The notes under the pieces: generated by a model
What the model was told of the DNA's origin: nothing
Database searches by the model: none
Seen by the model: the letters and a program-made list of their open reading frames with translations, nothing else
Assembly (NCBI GenBank): GCA_030549335.1
Contig: CM060187.1
Coordinates: forward strand, 2,294,001 to 2,358,000
Source: Pontederia crassipes
Lineage: Eukaryota; Streptophyta; Magnoliopsida; Commelinales; Pontederiaceae
Reading direction: 5' to 3'
DNA length: 64,000 nt
Shown: positions 13,774-27,532 of the stretch, in pieces
How the letters are laid out: each line of letters begins with the position of its first letter
Numbering within the stretch: position 1 is the stretch's first letter
Made by a program: the position numbers and the translations under genes

Positions 13774-15070
13774 CATATGTCAGCTTTGTGGAAGAGCATG
13801 TCATATTGCAAAAAAATGTTGGGATCTTCAGAAATTTGCAAGTGGTAAGGAAAATTTAGATGCTAATGCACAATATAACACATTTACTACTGGACTTTAG
13901 TTTGAGGACAACATACAACATAACATACTTAGTGACAACCTTCAAATTTTACATCTTGATCAATCAACCAACAATTCTTGGGTCATGGATACTAGTGCAG
14001 CAAACCATCTGGCTAATAATCCATGTATCTTTAATGATTTAAAGCCTTATAATGGAAATGGATTTATTACTTTAGGAGATGACAGTACTCGTCAAATCAT
14101 TCACATTGGAAATATTGTAATTAGAACACATGTTGGTCCACTTTTCCTTTATAATGTGTTTTTTGTCCCTTCTTTCAAATTTCTCCTTATTTCAATCTCT
14201 CAATTTATCAATGACAACAAAGGATCCAATATCTAAAGTCATATACATGGAAGGATATCAAAGAGGAAGGTTATTTGTGATTGATGGCATTTCTCCTTGT
14301 TTAGTCTCAATTTCTCATTCTCTTTCCTTGCATGACCTCTGACATTTCAGACTTGGTCATGTATCTTATCAGTCTCAATAAAGTTGTCAACCTAAGAGAC
14401 TTTGATTATAATACAATTTTTCAAAATTTTCAATTTTGCAAACAAAATAAACTTCTTTTTCCTATCTCTAATTCTAAGTCCAGGCCTCTTGAATTGATTC
14501 ATAGTGATGTATGGGAACCTACTCCTAATGTTTTTATGAGAAATTCAAGATTTTATGTCATATTCGTTGATGATTTCTCTCGTTACACTTGGATATACTT
14601 TTTGAAAGAAAAATGAGAGGTTTTTTCTACCTTTGTTCGATCAAATCATTTGTTAAGAAATATTTCCAATTCAAAATCAAATTCTTTCGTAGGGATGGTG
14701 GTGGTGAGTACACATCAACTAATTTAAAGCATTTCTATATCAAAATGGCATTGCACATCAAATATTGTGTCCATACACACCCCAACAAATGGTAAAGCTG
14801 AAAGAAACCATAGATAAATTATTGAAATATCCTTAAGCATGTTATATGCCTCCAATGTGCCTTTCTATCTATGGACAGAAGCATTTGATACATCTGCTTA
14901 TACAATTAATAAGTTGCCATCAGATGTTTTGAAAGGATAATCACCATATAAGAAACTATTTAAGAAAGAGCCAAACTATGAATCCATAAGAGTATTTGGA
15001 TGTGATGTTATGTGTGGAATCTTAATACTCTCAGAGATAAATTATCTTGCAAAGGTTATGAAGAGCAGGT
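13774..15070 (+). repeat. Tandem duplication inside the copia element, first copy
   Basis: The block from the zinc knuckle through part of the integrase is present twice head to tail, offset by 1297 bases (13774 against 15071). The copies differ at scattered positions, so the duplication is not very recent. It could come from strand switching during reverse transcription or from unequal recombination. Confidence 0.8.
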
Positions 15071-16375
15071 CATATGTTAGCTTTGTGGAAGAGCATGTCA
15101 TATTGTCAAAAAATGTTGGGATCTTCATAAATTTTCAAGTGGTAGGGAAATTTAAATGCTAATGCACAATATAACACATTTACTATTGGACTTCAGTTTG
15201 AGGACAACATACAACATAACATACTTAGTACTAAGCTTCAAATTTTACATCTTGATCAATAAACCAACAATTCTTGGGTCATGGATACAGGGGCAGCAAA
15301 CCATGTGGCTAATAATCTTGACATCTTTAATGATTTAAAGCCTTATAATGGAAATGGATTTATTACTTTAGGATATGGCAGTACTCATCAAATCATTCAC
15401 ATTGGGAATGTTGTAATTAGAACACATGTTGGTCTACTTTTCCTTCATAGTGTGTTTCTTGTCCCTTCTTTCAAATTTCTCTTTATTTCAATATCTCAAT
15501 TTATCAATGACAACAATTGTAAGTGTATGTTCACTCTCTCTTCCATCTTCTAGAAGGATCCAATATCTATAGTGATGTACACTGAAGGATATCATAGAGG
15601 AAGGTTGTTCGTGATTGATGGCATTTATCCCTAAATCCTTTCAACTTGTTTAGTCCCAATTTCTCATTCTCTTTCCTTGCATGACCTCTGGCATTTCAGA
15701 CTTGGTCATGTATCTTATCAGTCTCAATAAAGTTGTCAACTTAGGAGACTTTGATTATAATAAAGTTTTTCAAGTTTGTCAATTTGGCAAACAATGTAAA
15801 CTTCTTTTTCCTATCTCTAATTCTAAGTCTAACAGGCCTCTTGAATTGATTCATAGTGATGTATGGGAACCTACTCCTAATGTTTTTATGAGAAATTCAA
15901 GATTATATGTCATATTCATTGATGATTTCTCTCGTTATACTTGGATATACTTTTTGAAAGAAAAATGAGAGGTTTTTTCTACCTTTGTTCGATTCAAATC
16001 ATTTGTTGAGAAATATTTCCAATTCAAGATCAAATTCTTTCGTAGTGATGGTGGCGATGAGTGCACATCAACTAATTTAAAGCATTTCTATATCAAAATG
16101 ACATTGCACATCAAATATTGTGTCCATACACACCCCAACAAATGGTAAAGCTGAAAGAAAACATAGATAAATTATAGAAATATCTTTAAGCATGTTATAT
16201 GCCTCCAATGTGCCTTTCTATCTATGGACATAAGCATTTGATACATCTGCTTATACAATTAATAAGTTGTCATTAGATATTTTGAAAGGAAAATCACCAT
16301 ATAAGAAACTATTTAAGAAAGAGCCAAACTATGCATCCTTAAGAGTATTTGGATGGATGTTATGTGTGGAATCCT
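15071..16375 (+). repeat. Tandem duplication inside the copia element, second copy
   Basis: This is the second copy of the zinc knuckle-protease-integrase block. It runs on into reverse transcriptase and RNase H, so it keeps the element's normal downstream order. Confidence 0.8.
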
Positions 16376-18299
16376 AATACTCTCAGAGATATATTAGCTT
16401 GCAAATAAGAAAAGTGCATTTTTGTTGGTTATGAAGATGGTTATAAAGAGTACAAGTGCTTTGATTGGAACAAGAAAAAAGGTTATTACATCGAGACATG
16501 TTGTTATCAGAAAAGATTTGATGGGTTCAAAACAAAAGACAAATCAAGGCATCGACTTAGACTTGGATGTTATAAACAAAGCTAATAATGCTACTAACGA
16601 ACCATGTATTGAAGAACTGAATGAAGCAGGCATTGAAGAACAATATGACAACACAATGACCGAGAACAACCCAATACTTGATGACTTAAATACTCAACCA
16701 GAAGTATATCTCCGAAGGTATGACAGAATTAGTAAAGCACTGAAAAGATTGAACCTTCTTACTAATTTGATAACTCAACAAGAGCATGACGTTAAAGAAG
16801 TCATGATGTAGATGGATTGAAGCAATGGTAGAGGAAATTAATGCTATGCATGAGAATCAAGCAAGGGAGATTGTTGAAAGGCCGAGAAACACTAATGTCG
16901 TTGGATCTAGATGGGTATATAAGATCAAATACAATATACATGGAACAATCAAACACTTCAAGGCTCGTTTAGTTGTTAAATATTTCACCCAAAAGTATGA
17001 TTTTGATTACGATGAAACTTTTAGTCTTGTCATCAAAATCATTACTGTTCATATAATCCTATCTTTAGCATTATCAAATGATTGGAGACTTTATCAACTT
17101 GATGTTAAAAATGCATTTTTGCATGGGGAACTGAATGAGAATATATACATGGAGCAGCCTAAAGGTTTTAGTGAAAAAAACCCAAGTAAGTATGTGTGCA
17201 AGTTAAAGAGGTCAATGTATGGTTTAAAACAAATATCCAAAATGGGGTTTCATAGTTTCAGGAAGCAATTCGATTTAAGAAAACTATGGTAGATAATTCT
17301 TTATTCATTTATAAAAGGGAGGTACACTTGTTGTCCTATTGTTATATGTAGATGATATAATTGTCACGGTAAATTCAAAGGAACTCATAAAAAAATTGAA
17401 ACAGTTGTTGCATCACCATTTTCACATAAAGGATCTTGGAGAATTGAAATATTTTTTGGGTATTGAGATAGAAAAAAGTGATGACACACTCAAGATGGGC
17501 TGGAGAAAGTATGCACAAGATCTTTTTGAAAAGTACCACATGTCAACTTGTAAGGAAGTTAATGCTTGCATTCAACAAAAAGTTAAAAGCTAATGACAAC
17601 CCGTTTTATGATAAGCCTAAAAAGTTTAGAAGCCTTGCTGGTGCATTGCAATACCTCACTATTACCATACCAGATTTATCAGTTGTTGTAATTTAAACTT
17701 CACAATACATGCATGCACCAACACAAGCATATGGAAGCATTGAAGCGAATTCTTAGATACGTCAAAGGGACTACTGGCCATGGAATTATTTATAAGAAAA
17801 ATCCATTAGATCATATAAGTGTTTTAATTGGCTATTCGGAGGGCTGGAGATCATGATACTAGAAGGTCACATATAGGGTATTCTATTTTTCTTGATTGCA
17901 AATTAATTTCTTGGAAAACTAAAAGGCAAAAGACTGTGCCAAGATCAAGTGTTGAACCTAAGTATCGAGTTATGGCAACAATTATTGTAGAACTTACATG
18001 GATTCGCCAATTGCTTACAATTTTAGAATATTATGTTAAAAGGGCAGAAGTCAGATGTGACAATAAGAGTGCCATTTCCATGGCTCGAAATCCTGTTTTT
18101 CATGATCACACGAAGCATATAGCAATTGATTACCATTTCATTAATGAGAAGGTCGTGGCCAAAGAAGTAACAATGTGTTTTGTTCCTTCTTCCTAGAATT
18201 TAGTAGTTGATATCTTAACAAAAGGGCTCTTAGTTACTCAACATTATTATCTCAAGAAAAAACTATGCACATCATTATCTAGTGCAAAGTTTGAGGATA

Positions 18300-18598
18300 T
18301 GAAGAGAATAAATTAGTTCGGCCAATGCTTGTTGTAGATGTTGAGCTAGCCCAACTATTATAACTAGATAGGTTGATCTAATCATTGTAATAGGACTGGT
18401 GGAATATTACTCTATGGAGCCGGCCCTAAATAAGAACCCTTTCTCCAATTATAAAAGGAGAAGAGACATGGACGTAGGGTTTTGTCTCGGCATCCCAAAC
18501 CACTTTCAAAAGCATGCTTCTCTTTTCTCTCTTCTTTGTTTACAATTGGTTCTATTTTTCGTACGAATACGTTGTGTATGAAGAAATCTTTTTTCACA
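18300..18598 (+). repeat. 3' LTR of the plus-strand copia element
   Basis: It starts TGAAGAGAATAAATTAG and ends near TTTTTTCACA. It contains a TATA-like AATTATAAAAGGAG near 18448 that would have been the LTR promoter. The first 125 bases are shared with the remnant at 1636-1790. It lies directly after the RNase H remnant. Confidence 0.65.
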
Positions 18599-18602
18599 TA
18601 TA

Positions 18603-21600
18603 CTAATGTATACCCCGCACGATGTGCGGGGTGACTTAAGAATAAAATTTCTATTATAAAAATAAAAAATAATTATGTATTTATATTTTAAAAAAAATAT
18701 TAGAATTCATAGTCCTTGAGTTGTTGTTGTCCTCAATTTAAATTTTTTTTTTTTGACATATTTATCCATAAAAACTTCATAAAATAACTTAGGCATATTA
18801 CATATATGCATGCATAATATAATAGGTTGATACATATTTGAAACCTTGGCCTAAAAAAATGATATGTATATTAAAATAATTTAAAATGGAAAAAAGAACT
18901 AAAGAAACAAATTTTCATATATCTCATCTAGAATTAAAATAATATCTCAAATTATATTTCTAATAAATTAAAATAATTAAGAAAATGTAAGTGTACAAAA
19001 ATTATGTATGTCTGAATATAATTATTCATTTTTGTTATTATTATATTTACCATAGTTATATCATTCTCCAATAATATATAGTAAAAAATTTAAAATAAAT
19101 AATAATAATCAATATGTTCATGGAATACACTATTGTTTTCATTATTTTTAAACACAAACATATCCACCACCTTATGTTTTTTGAGAAAGATTTTACATCG
19201 CATCAAAGGCCTCTTCTTCTTTCACTACTCTTTCCGTGTTTTTGTTATTTTTACAATTTATAATTTTTATGCTTATTATCTCAAAATCATATTAATTTAT
19301 TGCATCATTCAATTTTTTGTATTTCCACTTGATAATCTCATTATTAAATATCATATTAATTAATTGTAACATTTAGTATTTGTATCAGCACTTAGTATTA
19401 TTATTATCAGTTTGTTTATTACTTTGTACACTCTCCAAACAATCCATGTCATTTACTTTTTTTTCCTCAATTGGATGCACCATATCTGTACAATACATTT
19501 TAGGTGGTTACAGACTTAATAAAGGCTAAAAAAATTAATTGAAAGTTAATCAGTCACGTTTCTCAGCGCTTGTTTATCATGTTCGTCTTTTCAGACGTTA
19601 TCCAATCGGTTTATAGATAGCATGCTAGAATTCAAATAAATGACGTGTCTAAATTTGTCCTAGATAGCATATTGCTTCAAATTGAAGTATATATAGATAA
19701 TCCGTAGTCATTATTGGTATGATTAATATGTAAATATATACTAAGATAATGACACACAATATCTTATTATTTATATATAATTACATATGCTAAATTAGTT
19801 AATTTTTTAGTTATCAATTATTTATTGTAATCGAATTTATTCGATTTAAGAAAACTCTACAATATTTTAAGATTTAAAAACATATTAAAGAATAAGAATT
19901 CTCCAAAAAAAAATCTAGGGGCCGGTGAGAATACAGTTATTATTTTGGGAAACCCGCTTGAAAGATTTTCTTAAAAAAAATCACATTTATGTATTAATTC
20001 AAAAATTAAATATTGGATTTGCATCACTGATACATGATTGATAGATGGCAATCTAGGCTAGTGTCAAATGTCATATTCTCGTCCCTTTAATATAGTATAT
20101 AGTATAGATAGATAAATTAGTGAATATATGAAAAATATAAAACAATTTAAAACAGAAAAGTACATGTCTTTTTTTATGAACAAAGAGAGAAATATAATAA
20201 TTTGCATAAAATAGAAATATTTTGAATAAAATTAATAATTGTAAATTAAAATTTTGTATTTTTAAGATCATTTCAAATAAGACATTGTCATTAGGATATT
20301 CATATGATTAAGAGTGTTGGAATCGCACTATACAAAATTTAGAATTTCAATGCTCCTTAAATTTAAATTTTCATATCATTAATAAAATTCATCTTCAAAA
20401 TCAAACCCTGCATGATTAGTACTCAAATAATTGTAGAAAATTTATCAAATAAAATTAAGCACTCATAACATATATACATTTGTCAAAAAATATATTAAAA
20501 AGAAAATAAATCTTCACACTATCAAAATCTTTTAAGTTGGGTCATAGAGCAATTGAAAGACATGACAAACATGTGACAATGTATTTACATGTCAATTGTT
20601 AAAATATTTATAATAGGGGATAAAAATATAATAACACTTGGAAGATCTAAGTAGTGAGAAAATGAAATTTTGAAATGTTAGTTCAAAATTAGACGAACTT
20701 CTATCATTGGGAAGATTTTAAAATAAAAGGAATGCAAATTGATGCTTCAGTCTAAGAAAGTAAAGTAACCATTGGCAAAACATTAATGTAATAAAGAATA
20801 TAATCGGTGCATATGTACATATAGTAAGTAGAAGATGAAGGAAACTTACATAGGATAGATCGTGAATGAGATTTTCTTCCTTCCTGAATAGTATTTATAA
20901 GAATGCTAGGAAACAGTTGCTAAATAACTGTTCATAGGAACAATATTTTCATGTGCCAAAATATATTATTACATAATTTAATATTTTTGCTAATTTATTA
21001 GACAAATGATATCATTTCCACAATATAGGTGTTAATGTATAAGAAAATGTAGTCACTATGTCTGTTGGACGGTTATAGATAGTTATTATCTGCTGCTCCA
21101 ATTAAATTAATATAATTAACAAATCTTATAGCCAATTTTCATAATTATTATTAAAAAATTAGACAAATTAGTTTTCAATATTTAACAAATGACACTTGGA
21201 TGCATGTGTGAAATGTCATTCTTTCTATTTTTACTACTCATTCTAAGATAAGATCATTTATATTTTGCATTGTACATTATATTGAGACGGTTGCTAAGTG
21301 GAAAGGGTTTCCAACGGATAAATAGAAGTTGAGACGGTTCCTAATTAATTGTGTAGGTTAATAATTAATCATCCAGTGGAATGTCATGATAAATCAATAT
21401 TTTAATTATTATGATATAAATACATAGATTTATATCTAATTCGTTATTATTTATATATATATATATTATCATAAAGGTTATCATTATTATTTCTATACAT
21501 TTATTTTACATTATTAATCTAGGATTAAATGTCTTTCAAGAATTATCCAAAATATTTATTTTTTGACTCATATAACGTCTTTTTTTTTAAATCGTGCGAA

Positions 21601-21728
21601 ATTAGTTACCCAAAAATTTACTATCCAACCATCCATTAAAAATATTATATATAAGACACATGGCGATTCAAGAATTTGCCAAATGTCATCTTCTCATCAA
21701 AAGTATTCTCTTTTTAATATAGTATAGA
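18603..21728 (-). mobile_element. Helitron-like non-autonomous element
   Basis: On the minus strand the putative 5' end is TCTATACTATATTAAA (from 21728), preceded by A. The putative 3' end is a perfect 8-bp hairpin (arms CCCCGCAC/GTGCGGGG, three-base loop, 18613-18631), then a short spacer and TTAG, followed by T. This fits the Helitron pattern (TC start, hairpin near the 3' end, CTRR end, insertion between A and T), except that CTAG is TTAG here. A second related 5' end occurs near 20090-20110, suggesting nested copies. The body is AT-rich with no helicase frame. Confidence 0.45.
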
Positions 21729-22672
21729 TATGATACGGTGAAAGTCTAACCAAGATAATTAGTCTTTGTTACTTGTTGGTTTATTTATGGTGTATGTTCA
21801 AGAGGACATTTGTGAAGTCCTTTCAAGTCAAAACTTGCAAACATTATAATCTTTTTTTTTTCTTGTGTGAGTTTGAATTGTAAAAGAGAGATTGTGAGTG
21901 TATTTTTTTTAAAAAACAAATACTTTTTCCTTTTCTTAAAAATAATGAATTACTTTGGAATTTAAAATAATTTTAAACAAAGTATAATATGATTTTTTAT
22001 TTGAGAAAAAATAAATTCAATTTGAGTATGAATAATATTTTCTTTTAAAGAGATAATGTATTATTTTTTAAAAACAACATGTTGATCCAAATTTTAAACA
22101 CAAAGAAAATAATAACTCAATTGCAATATTAGAACCAAAAGTGGAACAAGAAAAATGATGCCGGTTCAGGGATGGTGGCGTGGTTCACATTGTCACCACC
22201 AATTCAAAAAGTGTTTGAGGGCAACGACTCTCCTCCACTGTTTGATGGCGACGGTCCGATGTCATTACAATAGATCAAGGGTCGGCATACAAGGTGTTCA
22301 AGCGATATTCAAGGGAGACGACTTCGAGGATGGTGGTCCGATGGATCAAGGCTCAACGGATCGAGTGCCGACTATTCAGGTGGATTCCTTCAATTCGCGA
22401 TGGCACTGATCAAGGGTTCCGACAGTCCGAGGATAGCAATGATGATAACCACCACTAGCGCTCCTTATGCTCCTTGCCCGCTATCGTCGTCGTCGTCTCC
22501 CTCACTCGGCGCACTTTCCCTCGTCCGCCCTCGCCATCATCGTCTTCTTCACTCTCTGTCATCATCTCACCCATCGTCGTCATCAAGGTTGTCAAGCTCA
22601 AGATCTTACGTAAGATCGGAGGGGTCATAACACTGACGATCGTAAGAACAAATCGATGATCATAAGGTCTTA

Positions 22673-22720
<48 letters not shown>

Positions 22721-23430
22721 ATATTTTTTAAAACATGTATCTCATTTAAAACATAAATTACACCTCATTATATCATATTTATATTAGTTCTAAAGAAAAA
22801 ATATATCCAAACATATCAAAAATGAAGAAAATATAGTAAGCTTCATCTAAATTAATTATTGTTATCATAAATGTATAGTTTTATTAATATTTAAATGATT
22901 GTATTAATCATATGAGATTGTATAAGTTCGGATAAGATTGTAAGTTCGTGTGAACTTAAAATCTTATGCATAAATCTCTAAAGGTAAGATCGAGTTCGAT
23001 TAACGATTAAGAGTAGTAAGATTACAAAATCGTAAGATCTTAATATCTAAATTGGGATCTTGAAAATCTTGATTGTCATCCTCTAGTTCATCATCATCTC
23101 TCTCGCCATCGTTATCTCCCTAGCTAGCTCGCTATCATCGTCTTCCACGCTTGCCTCCCTTGACCATTGACCTCACTCCATGCCATCGATATCAACTTCG
23201 CCCCTGTCTCCACCCTCGACCTCGTTCGTCATTGCCGCCCTTGATGTTAGATGGAGCTTTCATTCAACATTGTCGACCTCACCACCATGCCCTCTAAACT
23301 GCTCCTACTCAAACGTTGAACTGTCCGATTTATGCTCTCCTACGGACAAATAAAAACTATCATCAAAATGCCATTGTACGAGGTGTGTCTAGGTAAAGAA
23401 TCCACCTCAGTTTAATGGGGATGAACACTA
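21729..23430. other. Intergenic DNA with GC-rich patches and a TA microsatellite
   Basis: No gene is supported. Bases 22150-22640 and 23080-23330 are GC-richer with repeated CGTC/GCCATC/CATC words that open low-complexity frames; they may be transposon cargo. A (TA)n run covers about 22675-22715. Recurring AAGATCTTA/CGTAAGATC words around 22600-23060 suggest an uncharacterised repeat. Confidence 0.35.
22675..22715. repeat. (TA)n microsatellite
   Basis: An unbroken TA dinucleotide run of about 40 bases. Confidence 0.95.
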
Positions 23431-24800
23431 TGCATGAAAAATTATGCATTAGTTTAGGTCATTTAATTTTCATATTAGGAGTATTTTTTTGGTTAAGAAA
23501 GGAGAGATTTGAATTATTTTTATAAAAAATTCTTTAAGATTTGATTTATACCTAAATTTGAATAATTTTGTTGCAAGAAATTAAAACACAAGAAAATGGT
23601 AAAAAACACATGAAAAATAGCCTGTCACGGTCGTGTCACCTTTGGTCTCAATTGTGCCTCTATCACGCGCCTAAACCATGCACGGTCGTGGTCGTGCCTC
23701 TTGTTGTCATGATCGTGCTTTTGTCCACGGTCGTTCCACCGAGTTCACGGCCAAACACGCGAAGCTGGAATCTCATCATCTCGGTCACGATCGTGATATA
23801 TACTGTCATGGCCGTGAGCGCGAGTTGGAATTCAGACATGAAAAATCGTCTTGGTCACGACCGTGACGACGGACGGTTAGGCAGTTTGAAAGCAAGTTTT
23901 ATCCACTTTTCGAATAGATTTTCGATTGCTTCATTTGGGAGATGAGAAAATATGTAAAAGGGGGCATAAGAGGACCTCGAAAAGTACCCTTGAGCATAGA
24001 AAGAGGAGAAGAGCGAAAATAATAGCGAAGTTCTGCCAAAAATTCGAGAGAGCACGTACACAACGACTGCAAGAGTTCTTTATTTTCTTTTCCTACTCTT
24101 TTGTATTAAATTTGATGTTATTATTCTTATATATATTCTTTCATTAGGGTTATCCTAGTTGAACCTTATTTGTGTTTTAAAATATTTCTCAATATTACTT
24201 TAGTTTGAATATTTAATAGCATTGTAATTTTGTGTTTAATGTGTTCCTTTGATTCCATAATTTATGATTTGATTGCTATGTGAGAAGAAGTGATTATTTT
24301 CATAATAGTTTGATCTTAATTTATTGCATGTCACAATTAGAAAAATCGAAAAAGACAATTTGTATAGTTATTGTGACTTGAGAAAGTTATTAATTCTAAG
24401 TATGGTTTAATGCATCTTTTGATTAAGGATTAATTTATTCTAATTGTTCATAAGATAATAGTTAAAGTCTAAAACATTAGTTAACTAACTTTGATAATTC
24501 AAGTTATTATTTATTCAACTAATTTTAAATTGAGAAAATTCATTATATTTTAGGAATGATAATTATGCGACTTAATCATCAAATCATTATTTTTTCAGAT
24601 GACAATTTTCTTTATTATTATCTTTTTATTTTATTTGCATTTGAAAACATTTTTTTCTAAATTTCTTAATTAACAAAATTAAAATAGAATTTAAGTTATT
24701 AACTGTCATCGTGAAATGATAACTCTATTAATTTACTTTATTACTTAAGTGATTATTGCACTTCCTAATGTTTGCTATAATTTTTACATGCATCAAACAC
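23431..24800 (+). mobile_element. LTR-like remnant with a CACGGTCGTG motif array
   Basis: Between 23627 and 23880 the near-palindromic word CACG(G/A)(T/C)CGTG and its variants recur about eight times in otherwise AT-rich DNA. Downstream AT-rich sequence resembles the U3-R-U5 style of plant Ty3 Tat/Athila LTRs, by general appearance only. No coding region is recognised and boundaries are approximate. It is a fossil. Confidence 0.35.
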
Positions 24801-25670
24801 CCATTAAATCTTTTCATATTTTATGATACAAATTAAGAAAGTCATATGCTTCCGTTTACTACTACATATCGCTTTTAACATGCTAGAAAGATTCAACCCC
24901 TAAATTACATTCAAATTCGCCGAATGAATTAACCTAATTGTAATACCGTTAGTTAATCCAGATTAGTTAATTACGTACTATGCATTACGTTTTAATTGTT
25001 TTTTTAAAATCGACGTCAGCCACCTGCCGATTTCTTTGCTCGTCACTTCAATTTTATTTTTCTCACAAAGTACTCCAATTAGTTTTTCTTCTACTATTTT
25101 CGCTTTTTTCCCCCTTAATTTTTTCTTCTTTCTATACTAGAAATATTCTGATTTGGAAACGAGAAGGTTAATTAGCTTATAACCAAACAAAAGCCGCCGT
25201 CTTTGTCAAGTAAAAAAAAAGGAAAAATGAAGTAGACAACAAAAAACAAGTTGGTGAGAGAGAGAGAGAGAGCAAGTGGCACGCCCATCGTTTCCCAAAT
25301 TTAATTCAATATTTTTTTATTGTTCCGAATGTAACAAAAACATGCTTTTGAAGAAAATAAAATAAAATAATTCTCAATAAGAAATACGAATTATTTACTC
25401 GAATACAAGTTTAGAGACACTTCAATTAATTTAATTAATTAATACATATCAAAACTTGGTTAACGAACCAAATTAGAGAAAACAAACATGATAAAGTCAA
25501 CGATCAAAAGACGTACGCATTAAAATTGATGAGTAGATCCCACTAAATATAGGGTTGCTCCATCACATTGGCTGGCTGGATGGCTGATCCATCTTTATAA
25601 GCATGCAAGCGAATCTTATTAAAATTATCACCTTCAACTCAATTTTTTAAGCAAACGCTATTGTGTAGGT
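24801..25670. other. AT-rich intergenic DNA
   Basis: No gene is supported. A (GA)n run lies at about 25254-25271. Short frames here (for example 24980-25171) have no recognisable domain. Confidence 0.5.
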
Positions 25671-26219
25671 TAGGACTGTACAGGAGTTAGGTCGAGATAG
25701 ACTTCTATTTAAATAGGTTAAGCCTATTACAAAATAAAAGTATTTAAGTCTGACTTATACTCTGTGACAAGTTATGAATATAAACTTAGCTTGACTTATT
25801 TGATTAATTTTTAATGTCCGACCTAGCTTATTAATCTGTTAAGCTAAATATTTTTTTATAATATACTAAATTAAATATAATAAATTTTATTTATTAAAAA
25901 ATAATATATACGAAATAAATAAAAGAGACACCACTAATATATATATATTTTTAAACATATAATAAAAATAGTAATATTGAACTCAAAATTAAAAATTTAA
26001 AAGATGAAGAATTATAAATTATAATATAATATATTAATAAATTTTGGCCTGTAAGCTATAAGGTTAGGTCAATTATTAAGAGGCTAAACTTCTTTAAAAA
26101 AATAAGCTTTATTTAATATTTCAGCTTGACTTATTTTGATAATAGGTCGAGTCGAGCTAGTTCAAAAATAGATCGAGCCACGAGTTGCTCATGAACGACT
26201 CGACTTATTTTCAGCCCTA
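25671..26219. mobile_element. hAT-type non-autonomous element
   Basis: The ends are TAGGACTG on the left and CAGCCCTA on the right, a hAT-type inverted terminus with one mismatch. The flanks are GTGTAGGT (25663-25670) and GTGTAAGT (26220-26227), an 8-bp target duplication matching at 7 of 8 positions. The 549-bp body is AT-rich with repeated AGGTCGAG/GACTCGAC words near both ends and encodes no transposase. Confidence 0.7.
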
Positions 26220-26227
26220 GTGTAAGT

Positions 26228-27340
26228 CCTCTTTTAACTTAAGAAGATAAATAATTTTCATTAAAAATCTCACTTGTTACGATGGAACATCGAACTATTT
26301 GATGTTCATGGTGGATCGATTTGTTAACTTGTTAACAATGAGTTTTTTAGCATCGAATGAATCGGACGAATGATAGTTCTCGGGTTGACGATAAAAAGAA
26401 ATTTTACTATGTATTTTCAAAAATAAAAAGTTGGTTTTCATAAAACAAAAGTTATTAAAAAGGAAAATGTTGTACAGTTTCTTACTTGGTGATTTAATTT
26501 TTGTCCTTCAATTATTTTGATGACTATATATATAGTATATAATAAACCCTTCTTATGATTAAAACTAATCAATTTGATCAAATTATCATTTTTTAACGTG
26601 ATTATAATAATTACTTTTAAAAACTTATAACAGGTTTCTTTTACAACCCATGTATTTTTTTGCATTAGAAATTCATAATAATATAAAATATCATTTTCTT
26701 CTTTTTCTTTCAATATCTTCCATTATTTATGATTTAGGAGATTCTTAATAATGCTACAAATTTCAAACAATATGTGATAATTAAATTTATTTTAACAACT
26801 TGCGGCCATTACTAATATTTACCATAGATATGCCTATTTTTAATGCTTCGTTGTCTTCCAATACTATTTTTTTCACATTATTAATGACCTTCTAAGACAT
26901 AATTAATAAAAAAATAAAATTAATATGTAATTCTTATTCGCACAGGAAAATAAAATTTGACACTCTTATTACGCTCTTTTCTTTATTCTAAAATTTAAAA
27001 ATGCTAATTATTCTTTTAATTTCATCCATGTTACTAAAACAAAACAATTTTTTCATAACTTTTTTCCGGTAAAGAAAACCATAATATCTTAATTTGGTAT
27101 CTAACCCCACAGGCACGTGCGACGCGAACGCCATGGCACTCATCCGTTATTCGACCCAAGTTGCGAGCCCATTTCCGTCATTTCGCGAAGTCCATGGCCG
27201 TAACCGAGCCGCAGGAGGCATCGAAGTCGAATCCTAATCAACATTCCCAAACGCATCGGCCGAACCATTTCGCCCTCGATCGAGCGCCTTATTTACGAGA
27301 CTACCACTCGCCCCACGGGATCCCATCTCCTTCCCCTCGG
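26228..27340. other. Upstream region of the eIF(iso)4G gene
   Basis: AT-rich DNA to about 27100, then an abrupt rise in GC content that continues into the first exon. No separate gene is supported. A long plus-strand frame opening at 27161 simply runs in from the GC-rich leader and shares the frame of the real start. Confidence 0.5.
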
Positions 27341-27342
27341 AC

Positions 27343-27351
27343 AAATATAAG
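27343..27351 (+). promoter_or_regulatory. Possible TATA box of the eIF(iso)4G gene
   Basis: AAATATAAG lies about 180 bases before the start codon in a GC-rich leader, a reasonable distance for a TATA element. It is weak and unverified. Confidence 0.35.
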
Positions 27352-27532
27352 GGGCGTTCTCGCCCTCCTCAATCGGCCCCTTTCTTCTTCCCCTTTCCGC
27401 CCTTCTCCCACCGACCGAGAGGGCAAACCGCGGCCTCTTCTCCAGTCCGCCGCGCCTCCGATTCGTTTCACCGGCGGGGATCGACGCCGGCGAGATCGCA
27501 TAACCGACGACGGAGAGGGATCTCAGCGAGGT

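Larger units (their letters stand above)
13761..18299 (+). mobile_element. Ty1/copia retroelement, plus strand, internal region
   Basis: From the left: zinc knuckle (CxxCxxxxHxxxxC type, near 13780), protease (SWVMDTSAANH near 13975), GAG-pre-integrase and integrase core, then a second copy of this block from 15071. Reverse transcriptase follows at about 16825-17640 (YVDDII motif near 17345), then RNase H at about 17830-18190. The 3' LTR follows. The left side is cut by the CACTA end at 13760, so most of gag and the 5' LTR are not adjacent. It is a fossil with numerous breaks and is not functional. Confidence 0.8.

Noticed and set aside
13435-13900. Cluster of overlapping 70-100 codon frames on both strands
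   Set aside because: They result from the palindromic CCGTCG/CGACGG subterminal repeats of the CACTA element.
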